Position numbers and translations under genes: made by a program
Notes under the pieces: model-generated
Told to the model about the DNA's origin: nothing
The model's input: only the letters and a program-made list of their open reading frames with translations
The model's database searches: none
Assembly: GCA_030528555.1 (NCBI GenBank)
Contig: JAUMYQ010000003.1
Location: 1-44,716 of the forward strand
Direction of reading: 5' to 3'
DNA length: 44,716 bases
Source: Porphyromonadaceae bacterium
GTDB taxonomy: Bacteria; Bacteroidota; Bacteroidia; Bacteroidales; Porphyromonadaceae
Part shown: positions 1 to 8,297 of the stretch, piece after piece
How the letters are laid out: every line of letters begins with the position of its first letter
How positions within the stretch are numbered: position 1 is the first letter of the stretch

Positions 1-57
1 GATCTTTTTTCAAAAAGTTCGGGAAGTTTTTTTTGAAAGTTCCCGAAGATTTTTTTC
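1..57 (+). repeat. Intergenic palindromic repeat, copy 1 (cut by window edge)
   Basis: This is the right part of the element seen complete at 35125 and 42511. It holds the right arm of the first hairpin and the whole second hairpin (TTCGGGAA at 19-26, T-rich loop, TTCCCGAA at 41-48), flanked by an A-tract and a T-tract. The left end lies outside the window. Confidence 0.85.
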
Positions 58-177
58 AAGAACCGATAATGACTCTAATTATCTAGAAAAAAGATGAATA
101 GAGTTTATTCGTTTCAATGGATGTGTTGTTTGAATAAGCTAGTCAAATTTTGACTAACTCTTCTTTAGGAGTGGGGC

Positions 178-207
178 TTGCTCGTCTACAAACTTTGCTT
201 AACTTTG
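178..207 (+). promoter_or_regulatory. Promoter of the candidate RNA at 213-438
   Basis: A -33 element TTG at 178-180 is followed after 19 nt by TAACTTTG at 200-207, a full match to the Bacteroidetes -7 consensus TAnnTTTG. The predicted start is about 6-8 nt downstream, near 213, and no convincing reading frame follows. This is inferred from the consensus only. Confidence 0.6.
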
Positions 208-212
208 CTCTT

Positions 213-438
213 AGAGATAGGGACAGCAAATGGTCACAACGCTGATAGGCAGACTCTACATTTAATATACAAGTCTACGAGAAAAGCTTCTCTTCCGATG
301 GCGTGCCGTCTCGTGGCGGATTACAAAGGTCAGGGAGCTCTCAAATCCTGTCTTATCGGGGTCCTGGACTTTATCACGTTGTGACCGCTTTATAGCTAGG
401 GTTCTTAGTCTGACGCAGGCTTTGAACCCTAGTTTTTT
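213..438 (+). ncRNA. Candidate structured noncoding RNA, 6S-like in layout, unidentified
   Basis: Between a consensus promoter and an intrinsic terminator lies about 225 nt that can fold on itself. GGTCACAACG at 232-241 is an exact reverse complement of CGTTGTGACC at 377-386, and the stem continues with GATA (244-247) against TATC (372-375). Inside it are further short stems: AGACT/AGTCT (251-255/272-276), GAGAA/TTCTC (279-283/288-292), CCGAT/ATCGG (295-299/355-359) and CAGG/CCTG (331-334/347-350). The ends paired over 150 nt and the size of about 200 nt resemble 6S RNA or other Bacteroidales small RNAs, but several side hairpins do not fit a simple rod. I do not recognise RNase P, tmRNA or SRP RNA motifs. 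The 3' end would be the T-tract at 433-438, only 9 nt before the helicase start. Confidence 0.55.
396..438 (+). terminator. Intrinsic terminator
   Basis: CTAGGGTTC (396-404) pairs perfectly with GAACCCTAG (424-432). Inside it a TT/TT internal loop leads to a second stem AGTCT/AGGCT with loop GACGC, and six T residues follow directly (433-438). This is a textbook rho-independent terminator. It ends the upstream RNA rather than a protein gene, and it leaves almost no room for a separate promoter for the helicase, which may depend on readthrough. Confidence 0.8.
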
Positions 439-446
439 GGCAATTA

Positions 447-2780
447 ATGAAGAGGAATCCTATGTATGGTGAGCAATATTTAGAGGAGTTAAACGAGGCA
501 CAGCGAGCAGCGGTTACCTATATCGATGGGCCAAGCCTCGTTATCGCTGGAGCAGGTAGTGGCAAGACAAGGGTACTAGTTTATAAACTTCTTCACCTCA
601 TAGATCAAGGCTACGACCCGAGTAGGTTGATGGCATTAACCTTTACCAATAAGGCCGCTCGAGAGATGCGTGAGCGCATCCTTCAGAAAGATCCATTGGC
701 TGCCTCTCGATTACAGATGGGTACCTTTCATTCTATCTTTTGTCGTATGCTTCGAGACCATGCAGAGCTGCTGGGTTACGCACCCAATTTCTCCATTTAC
801 AATACATCCGATAGCCGCAGCCGCATCAAAGCTATTGTCAAATCCCTACAGCTGGACGACAAATACTACAAACCCAACATTGTTCATAGTCGTATTTCTG
901 CAGCAAAAAATCGGTTAATCTCGGCCTCTGCTTACGGAAATAGTAAAGAACTCGTCAAATTCGATATGCGATCCAATGTACCACGCCTATGGGAGATCTA
1001 CCTGCGCTACGAGCGAGAGCTCCGCGAGAGTAATGCGATGGACTTTGACGATCTGCTCTTTCAAACGAATGTCCTATTTCGTGATCATCCAGATGTTTTG
1101 GCTTATTGGCAGGATCGGATAGACTATCTGCTCATTGATGAGTATCAAGATACCAATCTTGCCCAGTATATGATAGCTCGACAGCTGATGCGCCATAAGG
1201 GCGCGATATGTGTTGTTGGTGATGATGCCCAGAGTATTTATTCGTTTCGAGGGGCAGACTTGCGTAATATCTTAGACTTTCAGAAGACTTTTCCCACGGC
1301 TCGTCTCTTTAAACTAGAGCAAAACTATCGCTCTACGCAGACTATCGTTCAGGCAGCTGGCAAATTGATTGCCCATAATAGAGAGCAATTACCCAAAGAG
1401 GTCTTCTCTCTTGGTGATATCGGTGACCCCATTGAGATACACGAGGCTAGCACGGCCGACTTAGAAGCCATGTGGGTTGGCAAGAGAGTGGAGGAGCTTC
1501 GAACTCAGAAGTCTAGTTCTTATGATTACTTTGCCGTACTCTATCGTACGAATGCCCAGAGCCGAATAGTTGAGCAGGTCTTTCGTCGCATGAATATTCC
1601 TTTTCGGATTTATGGCGGACACTCTTTTTTCGATCACAAGGAGATTATGGATGTGATGGCATACCTGAGGGTTGTGGTCAACATCACGGACGAGGAGGCG
1701 ATGCTTCGTATCATCAATTATCCCCGGAGAGGCATAGGCGATACTACAATTCTTAAGGTTCGGGAATACGCATCGCTAGAGGGAATAGGTTTCTATGCTG
1801 GTCTCTGCCGCTGTGCCGATGGTACAGGTGTCGCACTTAGTCGGGCAACTCAGGCCAAACTCAAGGGCTTTTTACTTTTATTAGAGGACATGAGACGGCA
1901 AGTGGATCAGTCTAATAACTTCTTCGAACTAATGAATAGCCTCATCTCTGCCACAGGTATTCCCGGTGAGTTGGCATTGGATATGACAGAGGAGGGCATT
2001 AGTCGCCAGCAAAATGTCAAAGAGCTCATATCAAGTATCGTGGAGTATGCCGAGATGACTAGCAAAGAGGGTAGAGAGCCTACTGTAAGTGGCTATCTTG
2101 GAGAGATTGCTCTGATGACAGATCAAGACAAAGATGATGATCTGGATGGCCCCAAGGTTACTGTGATGACGGCTCATGCCTCCAAAGGGTTAGAGTTTCC
2201 TCATGTATTTATTATTGGTATGGAGGAGAAGCTCTTCCCTTCTATCCGATTTGGCGATGACGATGACAATATCGAGGAGGAGCGCAGGCTCTTTTATGTA
2301 GCCATGACACGAGCAGAGCGTACCTGTCATATCGGGTATGCGCGGGAGCGTTTTTACAATGGGCGTACCGAGTTTGGTCGTCCCAGTCGCTTCTTGGGTG
2401 AGATACCTGATAGCCTCGTTCGGAGAAATAGGGCTGCTGAGAATACCAACGCTTATACAGCCAAGCGAGGGTATCATGGTTTTTCAGGCGATTCTTTAGA
2501 GCTTCCTCGTAGTTTTTCCCCTGTGTCTTTCTTGCCCAGCCAAAGTTCTTCGGGTAGTCGTAGGGTCTATGTAGGACGAAAGGCCAAGGATGAAGAGGTC
2601 GTGCAGCACGAGCGCATTGGCGATCTAACTATTGGTGCCCGAGTGATGCATCAGAGGTTTGGCCAGGGTGAGATCCTCTCATTGGAGGGGGAGGGGGGCA
2701 ATGTAATGGCTGTTGTCTGTTTTGATGGCGGAGATACTAAGAAGCTTTTGCTCCGCTTTGCTAAACTTGTTGTGCTGTAA
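447..2780 (+). CDS. pcrA: UvrD/PcrA-family ATP-dependent 3'-5' DNA helicase
   Basis: Superfamily 1A helicase acting in nucleotide excision repair and in clearing proteins from DNA in the cytoplasm. The motifs appear in the normal order: Walker A AGAGSGKTR (residues 34-42), motif Ia FTNKAAREMRER, the DExx box LLIDEYQDTN, motif III VVGDDAQSIYSFRGA, motif V MTAHASKGLEFPHV and motif VI RRLFYVAMTRAER. The last 55 residues form the Tudor-like PcrA C-terminal domain (GARVMHQRFGQGEILSLEGE...). The length of 777 residues is normal. The start could be the ATG at 447 or the one at 462 (MYGEQYLEEL), which fits the conserved N terminus equally well. The gene follows a terminator by 9 nt and stands alone. 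Choosing uvrD or pcrA as the name is a convention. Confidence 0.95.
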   Translation: MKRNPMYGEQYLEELNEAQRAAVTYIDGPSLVIAGAGSGKTRVLVYKLLHLIDQGYDPSRLMALTFTNKAAREMRERILQKDPLAASRLQMGTFHSIFCRMLRDHAELLGYAPNFSIYNTSDSRSRIKAIVKSLQLDDKYYKPNIVHSRISAAKNRLISASAYGNSKELVKFDMRSNVPRLWEIYLRYERELRESNAMDFDDLLFQTNVLFRDHPDVLAYWQDRIDYLLIDEYQDTNLAQYMIARQLMRHKGAICVVGDDAQSIYSFRGADLRNILDFQKTFPTARLFKLEQNYRSTQTIVQAAGKLIAHNREQLPKEVFSLGDIGDPIEIHEASTADLEAMWVGKRVEELRTQKSSSYDYFAVLYRTNAQSRIVEQVFRRMNIPFRIYGGHSFFDHKEIMDVMAYLRVVVNITDEEAMLRIINYPRRGIGDTTILKVREYASLEGIGFYAGLCRCADGTGVALSRATQAKLKGFLLLLEDMRRQVDQSNNFFELMNSLISATGIPGELALDMTEEGISRQQNVKELISSIVEYAEMTSKEGREPTVSGYLGEIALMTDQDKDDDLDGPKVTVMTAHASKGLEFPHVFIIGMEEKLFPSIRFGDDDDNIEEERRLFYVAMTRAERTCHIGYARERFYNGRTEFGRPSRFLGEIPDSLVRRNRAAENTNAYTAKRGYHGFSGDSLELPRSFSPVSFLPSQSSSGSRRVYVGRKAKDEEVVQHERIGDLTIGARVMHQRFGQGEILSLEGEGGNVMAVVCFDGGDTKKLLLRFAKLVVL

Positions 2781-2883
2781 GGCTGACGATTGACTTTGAT
2801 GATCCAACATTTGAGAAGAGGTGAGTGTATTGTGTGCAGTAACCTAGATGCGTGCTTTGAAGTGTAACTTGTAGGTGTGTCGA

Positions 2884-2913
2884 TTGGCAGATATCATCAA
2901 TTTTCTATTTTTG
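2884..2913 (+). promoter_or_regulatory. Promoter of DUF4492-cydAB operon
   Basis: TTG at 2884-2886, a spacer of 19 nt, then TATTTTTG at 2906-2913, a full match to TAnnTTTG. Transcription would start near 2919-2921, about 42 nt before the first gene. An imperfect dyad GTGA-N8-TCAC (2913-2928) lies over the expected start site and could be an operator, but its spacing does not fit CRP or FNR. Confidence 0.6.
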
Positions 2914-2962
2914 TGATATGTATGTCACGTATTAGTTCATTCTCAAACTAATATCTATAGAT

Positions 2963-3211
2963 ATGAAGCAAGATATTAAGAGGCCTATCAATCCATTCAA
3001 GAGGGTCTATCGGTTTTATCGAGATGGCTTTAGAGGCCTTACCCCTACTTCACGTATGCTGTGGCTCATTATAGGGCTAAAGTTGTTCGTTATGTTTGCT
3101 ATTCTCAAAGCTTTCTTTTTTCCAAATCATACCAAGCATCGTGCCGCTGAGCAGCAAATTACAGGCTCGGAGTACGTACAGCAAGAGCTAATTAATCGAG
3201 GACAGCAGTAG
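2963..3211 (+). CDS. DUF4492 small membrane protein, cytochrome bd-associated
   Basis: An 82-residue protein with a basic N terminus (KRPINPFKRVYRFYRDGF), one clear transmembrane segment at about residues 35-55 (MLWLIIGLKLFVMFAILKAF) and a polar tail. It matches the DUF4492 family, which in Bacteroidetes usually sits directly in front of cydA. Here it is 79 nt upstream of cydA and appears to be the first gene of the operon. The placement suggests a role in assembly or stability of the oxidase, in the manner of CydX in Proteobacteria, but there is no sequence similarity to CydX and this remains inference. Confidence 0.8.
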   Translation: MKQDIKRPINPFKRVYRFYRDGFRGLTPTSRMLWLIIGLKLFVMFAILKAFFFPNHTKHRAAEQQITGSEYVQQELINRGQQ

Positions 3212-3290
3212 GTAGACCACATCGTCTGCAAGTTTTTATCGAGTTTTATCAAGCTAAACAGTCAATTATTTTGTATCAATACTTATTACT

Positions 3291-4880
3291 ATGCACATCG
3301 AATTAGATTCTTTGATGGCTTGGTCGAGGGCACAGTTTGCCCTGACAGCTATGTATCATTGGTTGTTCGTGCCGCTGACCCTAGGACTGGGGATCATTAT
3401 GTCCCTTGTGGAGACGAAGTACTACCGTACTGGAGAGGAGTTTTGGAAAAAAAGCGCCAAGTTTTGGCAGAAGCTTTTCGGAATCAACTTTGCTATCGGT
3501 GTGGCCACGGGGATTATTCTTGAGTTTCAGTTCGGGACTAACTGGTCCAACTACAGTACATTCGTAGGGGATATCTTCGGTGCACCTTTGGCTATTGAGG
3601 GCATTTTGGCCTTTTTCATGGAGTCTACTTTCATCGCTGTTATGTTCTTCGGCTGGGATAAGGTGAGCAAAAAGTTTCACCTTGCTTCCACTTGGCTGAC
3701 TATCATCGGGGCGACCATCTCAGCTATCTGGATCCTTGTGGCCAACGCCTGGATGCAGCATCCAACGGGTATGGTTTTCAATCCAGAGACAATGCGTAGC
3801 GAGATGAATGACTTTTGGGCTGTGGCTCTGTCGTCTACGGCAATGACTAAGTTCTGGCATACCGTGATCTCTAGCTGGACGCTCGGAGCGCTCTTCGCAG
3901 CAGGCGTTTGTGCTTACTATGCTCTGCGTAGGAAGAATCTAGATTTTGTTCAGCGCAACATGAAGATTATCGCTCCATTTGGCCTCGTTGCAGCCATACT
4001 AACTGGAGCGACGGGGCATACTTCGGCCGTGGATGTGGCTACTCATCAGCCTATGAAGCTCGCAGCTATGGAGGCACTCTATGATGCTGGTTCATGTGAT
4101 GGGAAGGGGGGCTGTGCTAGCGGTGAGGGGATTGGTCTGTCTGCTTTCGGTATCCTGAACCCGAGCAAGCAGAACGCTCACGATGGTGTAGAGCCCTACC
4201 TCTTCAATATCGAGGCTCCTCGGGTTCTATCCTACATGGTCTCTGGCAATGGTAATACTTATATCCCTGGTATCAAGAATATTCTTGATGGAGGCTACTA
4301 TCTGCCTAACGGAGAGAAGGCTTTGTCAGTAGAAGAAAAGATGGCTCGTGGACGTACAGCCATTGGCGCACTTAAGGAGTTTAGTCAAGCCAAGTCAGAT
4401 AAGAACGAAGAGGTTGCTGCGCAAGCTAAGAGTGTCTTCGATGAGAACTTCCCTTACTTTGGCTACGGCTTTTTTGAGGATAAGTACGAAGTAGTACCTC
4501 CAGTGTCGATGGTCTATTATTCATTCCGCATTATGGTTGGTTTAGGGATGCTCTTTATTTTGCTCTTCGCTCTGCTTACTTGGGTTAGCTTTATGGGAGG
4601 AAAGAAGGGACTTTCGGAGCGTAAGCCCTTGATCTATCTGGCCCTTGCTTGTACTCCTTTGGCTTGGGTTGCAAGTCAATCAGGGTGGATTGTGGCGGAG
4701 GTCGGTCGTCAGCCCTGGACGATACAGGATCTGTTGCCTGTACGTGCGGCTCTATCTCATCTAGAGACGTGGTCGGTGATAACTACATTTACTATCTTCC
4801 TCGTACTCTTTACGGCTATGCTCATCGCAGAGCTTAATATCATGCGCAAGGCTATCCAAAATGGTCCTGACGCTCACTAA
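3291..4880 (+). CDS. cydA: Cytochrome bd ubiquinol/menaquinol oxidase subunit I
   Basis: Subunit I of the bd-type terminal oxidase in the inner membrane. It oxidises quinol and reduces oxygen to water, which lets an anaerobe respire or detoxify traces of oxygen. Visible key residues are His23 (MYHWLFVP, equivalent to E. coli His19, haem ligand), the Glu pair in GILAFFMESTF, the His in KFWHTVISSW (second haem ligand), the quinol-binding loop signature KLAAMEALYD, the Met in SFRIMVGLGM, and the conserved GRQPWT. The length of 529 residues is normal. cydB follows after 25 nt. The haem must come from outside or from genes not in this window, since no late haem synthesis gene is present here. Confidence 0.97.
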   Translation: MHIELDSLMAWSRAQFALTAMYHWLFVPLTLGLGIIMSLVETKYYRTGEEFWKKSAKFWQKLFGINFAIGVATGIILEFQFGTNWSNYSTFVGDIFGAPLAIEGILAFFMESTFIAVMFFGWDKVSKKFHLASTWLTIIGATISAIWILVANAWMQHPTGMVFNPETMRSEMNDFWAVALSSTAMTKFWHTVISSWTLGALFAAGVCAYYALRRKNLDFVQRNMKIIAPFGLVAAILTGATGHTSAVDVATHQPMKLAAMEALYDAGSCDGKGGCASGEGIGLSAFGILNPSKQNAHDGVEPYLFNIEAPRVLSYMVSGNGNTYIPGIKNILDGGYYLPNGEKALSVEEKMARGRTAIGALKEFSQAKSDKNEEVAAQAKSVFDENFPYFGYGFFEDKYEVVPPVSMVYYSFRIMVGLGMLFILLFALLTWVSFMGGKKGLSERKPLIYLALACTPLAWVASQSGWIVAEVGRQPWTIQDLLPVRAALSHLETWSVITTFTIFLVLFTAMLIAELNIMRKAIQNGPDAH

Positions 4881-4905
4881 GGTCTAAATAAACAAACGTT
4901 CTATT

Positions 4906-6072
4906 ATGAGCTACGAATTTTTTCAGAACTATTGGTGGTTTCTAGTATCGCTACTAGGGGCACTCTTGGTATTCCTTTTGTTCGTACAGGGTGGGCAGTC
5001 GCTGTTCTTTTCGCTTGGACGAGACCAGATGGACCGCAAACTCTTGGTCAACTCCGTAGGGCGCAAGTGGGAGTTTACTTTCACGATGCTCGTTGTTTTT
5101 GGAGGAGCTTTCTTTGCTTCCTTCCCAATGTTCTATGCTACGAGCTTTGGAGGTGCCTATTGGGTCTGGATGCTTATCCTTGTATGCTTCGTTATCCAAG
5201 CTGTATCGTATGAGTATCAAAATAAGCATGGTAATATTTGGGGAAGTAAGACTTATCAAATCTGCCTTTTTATCAATGGTGTATTGGCTCCAGTACTGCT
5301 TGGAGCAGCGGTATCTACTTTCTTCACGGGAGCAAACTTTTCGATCGATCGATCGGCTATTCTCTCCCTCGATGGAGGTAGCTCAGTAATTTCCAAATGG
5401 TTGCCCTATCACGGTGTGCAGTTATATGGCTTGGAGGCTGTGCTGAACCCCTGGAATGTGGTCTTTGGGCTGGCCATTCTCTTTTTGAGCCGTACTACAG
5501 CATTGCTCTATTTCATCAACAATATCTCCGATGAAGTCATGGAACGCAATGCGCGTCAGAGGTTGGCTTGGAATGCAGCTGCCTTCTTGCTCTTCTTCCT
5601 CCCATATCTTTCGTTCTTGTTCACGAAGCGAGGATTTGCAGTTGACCCAGAGACGGCAGAGATCTTCATGCAACCCTATAAGTACTTCCATAATCTCATT
5701 GAGATGCCTCTAGTACTTGTACTCCTACTTGTGGGTGTGGTGTTGGTACTCATGGGTATCTTAATGACGCTACTCAAGCCTGCCTTTAAGAAAGGCATTT
5801 GGTACGAAGGTGTGGGTGTCGTGTTGACAGCTCTAGCCCTCTTGCTCATTGCGGGTTGGAACAACACTGCTTACTATGCATCGCTGGAACACCTACAGCA
5901 TTCGCTTACGATCCGTAATAGCTCTTCAAGTCCTTTTACTATGGAGGCTATGAGCTATGTGTCTCTACTAGTGCCTTTCGTTCTTGCCTATATGGTGTAT
6001 GCTTGGCGTGCGCTTGATTTACATAAGATTACCAAGAGGGAGATGCAAGACCCTCATGGACACAGTTATTAA
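4906..6072 (+). CDS. cydB: Cytochrome bd oxidase subunit II
   Basis: The partner of CydA in the membrane, a 388-residue polytopic protein with about nine hydrophobic segments (from YWWFLVSLLGALLVFLLFVQG to YVSLLVPFVLAYMVYAWRAL). The early motif GGQSLFFSLGRDQMDRKLLVNSVGRKWEFT corresponds to the usual CydB N-terminal region, and the C-terminal NNTAYYASLEHLQHSLTIRNSSSS region is the typical substrate-side loop of Bacteroidetes CydB. It is the last gene of the operon and is followed by a strong palindrome at 6095-6136. Confidence 0.96.
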   Translation: MSYEFFQNYWWFLVSLLGALLVFLLFVQGGQSLFFSLGRDQMDRKLLVNSVGRKWEFTFTMLVVFGGAFFASFPMFYATSFGGAYWVWMLILVCFVIQAVSYEYQNKHGNIWGSKTYQICLFINGVLAPVLLGAAVSTFFTGANFSIDRSAILSLDGGSSVISKWLPYHGVQLYGLEAVLNPWNVVFGLAILFLSRTTALLYFINNISDEVMERNARQRLAWNAAAFLLFFLPYLSFLFTKRGFAVDPETAEIFMQPYKYFHNLIEMPLVLVLLLVGVVLVLMGILMTLLKPAFKKGIWYEGVGVVLTALALLLIAGWNNTAYYASLEHLQHSLTIRNSSSSPFTMEAMSYVSLLVPFVLAYMVYAWRALDLHKITKREMQDPHGHSY

Positions 6073-6094
6073 AATCATTCTGTCGTATGATCTG

Positions 6095-6136
6095 ACACAC
6101 GAGAGGCTGTGGCAATTGCCACAGCCTCTCGTGTGT
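6095..6136. terminator. Perfect 42-nt palindrome, probable terminator of cydAB
   Basis: A 21-bp perfect inverted repeat with no loop bases between the arms (left arm 6095-6115, right arm 6116-6136; centre GGCAATTGCC). It lies 23 nt after the cydB stop. No long T-tract follows on the plus strand, so it may act by stabilising the 3' end as much as by terminating. Confidence 0.65.
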
Positions 6137-6556
6137 TTAGCCTCCTGAACTAGTATATCCAGCTATTCCGAATAGCTCCTGATAATCAGAATAACATGGG
6201 AGGGATATCAGAGCGTTCTGTTATCTGGATCTTGGTGTTTTAACTATTTGTTTTCTAGGTGATTAGATTGAGTCTCGAGCGCTCCAAAAAATCTTCGGGA
6301 ACTTTCAAAAAAAACTTCCCGAACTTTTTCCAAAAAGTTCGGGAACTCCGAGAAAAATGTTCGGGAACATTTTTTCGAGTGTTCCCGATGTTTTTGTCCT
6401 CAATGGGAGGAGGATGGTTTTATAGCTTTTAAGAGCTTGCCAAGTGAGTTAGAGACATTGAATAAACTACACAGATCTTGAGCTCGTTACTCTACCAGAG
6501 ATGTTCTTTTGATCAGGTAAGCTGAAAGTTTGGTTATCTTCGTGGATTGATTTACA
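6137..6556. other. Spacer between cydB and porQ
   Basis: It contains the repeat element copy 2 at 6285-6396 and otherwise no supported gene. A weak promoter-like sequence (TATCTTCG at 6535-6542, one mismatch to TAnnTTTG) lies just before porQ. Confidence 0.5.
6285..6396 (-). repeat. Intergenic palindromic repeat, copy 2 (long form)
   Basis: Reverse orientation relative to copies 1, 4, 5 and 6. The first hairpin is a perfect 14-bp stem at 6316-6345 (TTCCCGAACTTTTT, CC, then its complement). The TTCGGGAA/TTCCCGAA hairpin lies at 6294-6323 and overlaps it. The element carries an extra third stem, TCGGGAACA (6361-6369) against TGTTCCCGA, separated by a T-rich loop. Confidence 0.85.
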
Positions 6557-7576
6557 ATGGGTCATGTACAGTCTATGATGAGCGTCAAACATATTATAGC
6601 TTTTGCTCTAACTCTGCTCCTTTTCTTTGGAGCTAGGGGACAGAGCGGAGAGGGACGGGCTACTCTGCACTTTCTTTCACTCCCAGCCACTACTAAGTCG
6701 ATGGCTCTTGGAGGAGTTACCACCTCCATTGTGGCTAGTGATGCGGCACTAGCTCTCGAGAGCCCAGCACTTTTTGGTGTTGAGCAGCATGGGCAGCTAT
6801 CGCTCTCATACATGAATTACCTGTCCGATACACATCTTGGATCAGTTTTCTATGCGCGTCAACTTGGTCAGCGAGGAGCATGGGGTATCGGGGGGCGTTA
6901 TCTTGACCACGGTCAGCAGGAGGAACGTGATCTCAGAGGAGAGTTTATTTCGGTATTTGGGGCGAAAGAGATAGCTATACAGGCTTCATATAGCTACGAA
7001 CTAACTGATTATCTGAGGGCTGGTATCACTCTTAAGGCTGCGTATCTGAGACTTGGAGATTATATGGCTTGGGGGGTAGGAACGGACCTTGGCCTCAACT
7101 ACTTTAGCGAAGATAAAGAACGTTCAGTAGGGTTGTCACTTGTCAATCTTGGACGTCTCATTACTCCCCTTGGTGGTGGCCGTGCGGAGCCTTTGCCTTG
7201 GGACATTAGGTTGGGCTATTCTCAGAAGTTTGCTCATGCACCCATACAATTGCATCTTACAGCCTATAGCCTTCGCCCCAAGCATCGAGGGGAGTTTGAG
7301 CCAGAGCTTGGTACGGCTGGTCAGGTCGCACGCCATCTGAGTCTTGGTGTTGAGTATGTGCCGAGCAATAAATTTTGGGTTGGTGTGGGTTACAATCCTC
7401 GCATTGCTCAGGACTACTATGCTATTCGTGGTAGTAAGTTTGCTGGGGTTTCGCTTGGGATAGGTTTCAATGCCGTAGGCTATCGGGTGGCCGTAGCATC
7501 TACATCCTATGGAGGGAGCTTTTGGGCCTTTATGGCAACATTCAGTACTGACTTTGGATTAATCAATAGGCTTTAA
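6557..7576 (+). CDS. porQ: Type IX secretion system protein PorQ
   Basis: Outer-membrane beta-barrel protein of the PorV/PorQ (FadL-like) family needed for type IX secretion. PorQ is thought to work with PorZ at the surface attachment complex that anchors cargo to A-type lipopolysaccharide. The protein has a signal peptide (IIAFALTLLLFFGARGQS), the family opening RATLHFLSLPATTKSMALGGV, and alternating beta-strands to a C-terminal aromatic strand. Its 339 residues fit the family. ATG codons at 6575 or 6578 (MMSVKHII) give a more compact signal peptide than the one at 6557 and may be the true start. It is followed by cmk and ispH, the gene order I recall from P. gingivalis. Confidence 0.88.
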   Translation: MGHVQSMMSVKHIIAFALTLLLFFGARGQSGEGRATLHFLSLPATTKSMALGGVTTSIVASDAALALESPALFGVEQHGQLSLSYMNYLSDTHLGSVFYARQLGQRGAWGIGGRYLDHGQQEERDLRGEFISVFGAKEIAIQASYSYELTDYLRAGITLKAAYLRLGDYMAWGVGTDLGLNYFSEDKERSVGLSLVNLGRLITPLGGGRAEPLPWDIRLGYSQKFAHAPIQLHLTAYSLRPKHRGEFEPELGTAGQVARHLSLGVEYVPSNKFWVGVGYNPRIAQDYYAIRGSKFAGVSLGIGFNAVGYRVAVASTSYGGSFWAFMATFSTDFGLINRL

Positions 7577-7590
7577 TAACTAGATACAAA

Positions 7591-8286
7591 ATGAATAAGA
7601 TAATAGTGGCTATAGATGGCTATAGTTCATGTGGTAAGAGCACGATGGCCAAGGAATTGGCCCGAGAGGTTGGATATATATATGTAGATACGGGAGCAAT
7701 GTATCGTGGCATTACGCTCATGGCTCTCAGACATGGCTTCATTGGAGAGGCTGGGCAGGATAATTCGGCTATTGTAGCGATGCTGTCCAGTGTCGAACTG
7801 TCGTTTCGCCTCAATGCTGAGGGAGTGCCGTGTTTGTATCTCGGGGATGAGTGTGTAGAGCATGAGATACGTACGATGTATGTATCTTCTTATGTAAGTG
7901 CCATAAGTGCCATTCCTGAGGTTCGTAGCAAGGTAACAGACCAGCTCCAGGCTATGGGAGAGGAGAAATGTATAGTGATGGATGGCAGAGATATTGGTAC
8001 GAACGTTTTTCCAGAGGCAGAGCTTAAAGTCTTTGTGACGGCAGATCCCAAAGTACGTGCCGAGCGAAGGCTGCTTGAGTTACGAGGCAAGGGAGATTGT
8101 ACAACGACTTTGCAAGACGTACTAACGAATATTAAAGAGCGTGACCATGCCGATACGACCAGAGAGATAAGTCCCTTAAAGCAGGCCGAAGATGCCATCG
8201 TGCTAGATAACTCTTTTCTCAGTCAAGAGGAGCAGAGCCGACAGTTGCGCGAGCTTTTCGATAAGACAGTTGCGCGAGCAAACTAA
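7591..8286 (+). CDS. cmk: Cytidylate kinase
   Basis: Phosphorylates CMP and dCMP with ATP in the cytoplasm. It shows the P-loop GYSSCGKSTMAKELA (residues 10-24), the substrate region YVDTGAMYRGITLMAL, the central MDGRDIGTNVFPEAELKVFVTA and the lid RRLLELRGKG...IKERDHADTTREISPLKQA. Its 231 residues are usual. It begins 14 nt after porQ and ends 11 nt before ispH, so the three are probably one transcript. Confidence 0.96.
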   Translation: MNKIIVAIDGYSSCGKSTMAKELAREVGYIYVDTGAMYRGITLMALRHGFIGEAGQDNSAIVAMLSSVELSFRLNAEGVPCLYLGDECVEHEIRTMYVSSYVSAISAIPEVRSKVTDQLQAMGEEKCIVMDGRDIGTNVFPEAELKVFVTADPKVRAERRLLELRGKGDCTTTLQDVLTNIKERDHADTTREISPLKQAEDAIVLDNSFLSQEEQSRQLRELFDKTVARAN

Positions 8287-8297
8287 AAGAATAAAAG

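Noticed and set aside
178-384. 68-codon open frame from TTG 178 upstream of pcrA
   Set aside because: The first codons overlap the promoter elements, the start is TTG, the product resembles no family I know, and the region folds as RNA and ends in a terminator.
2913-2928. CRP/FNR site in front of cydAB
   Set aside because: GTGA and TCAC are separated by 8 nt instead of 6 and the half-sites are incomplete; kept only as an unnamed dyad.
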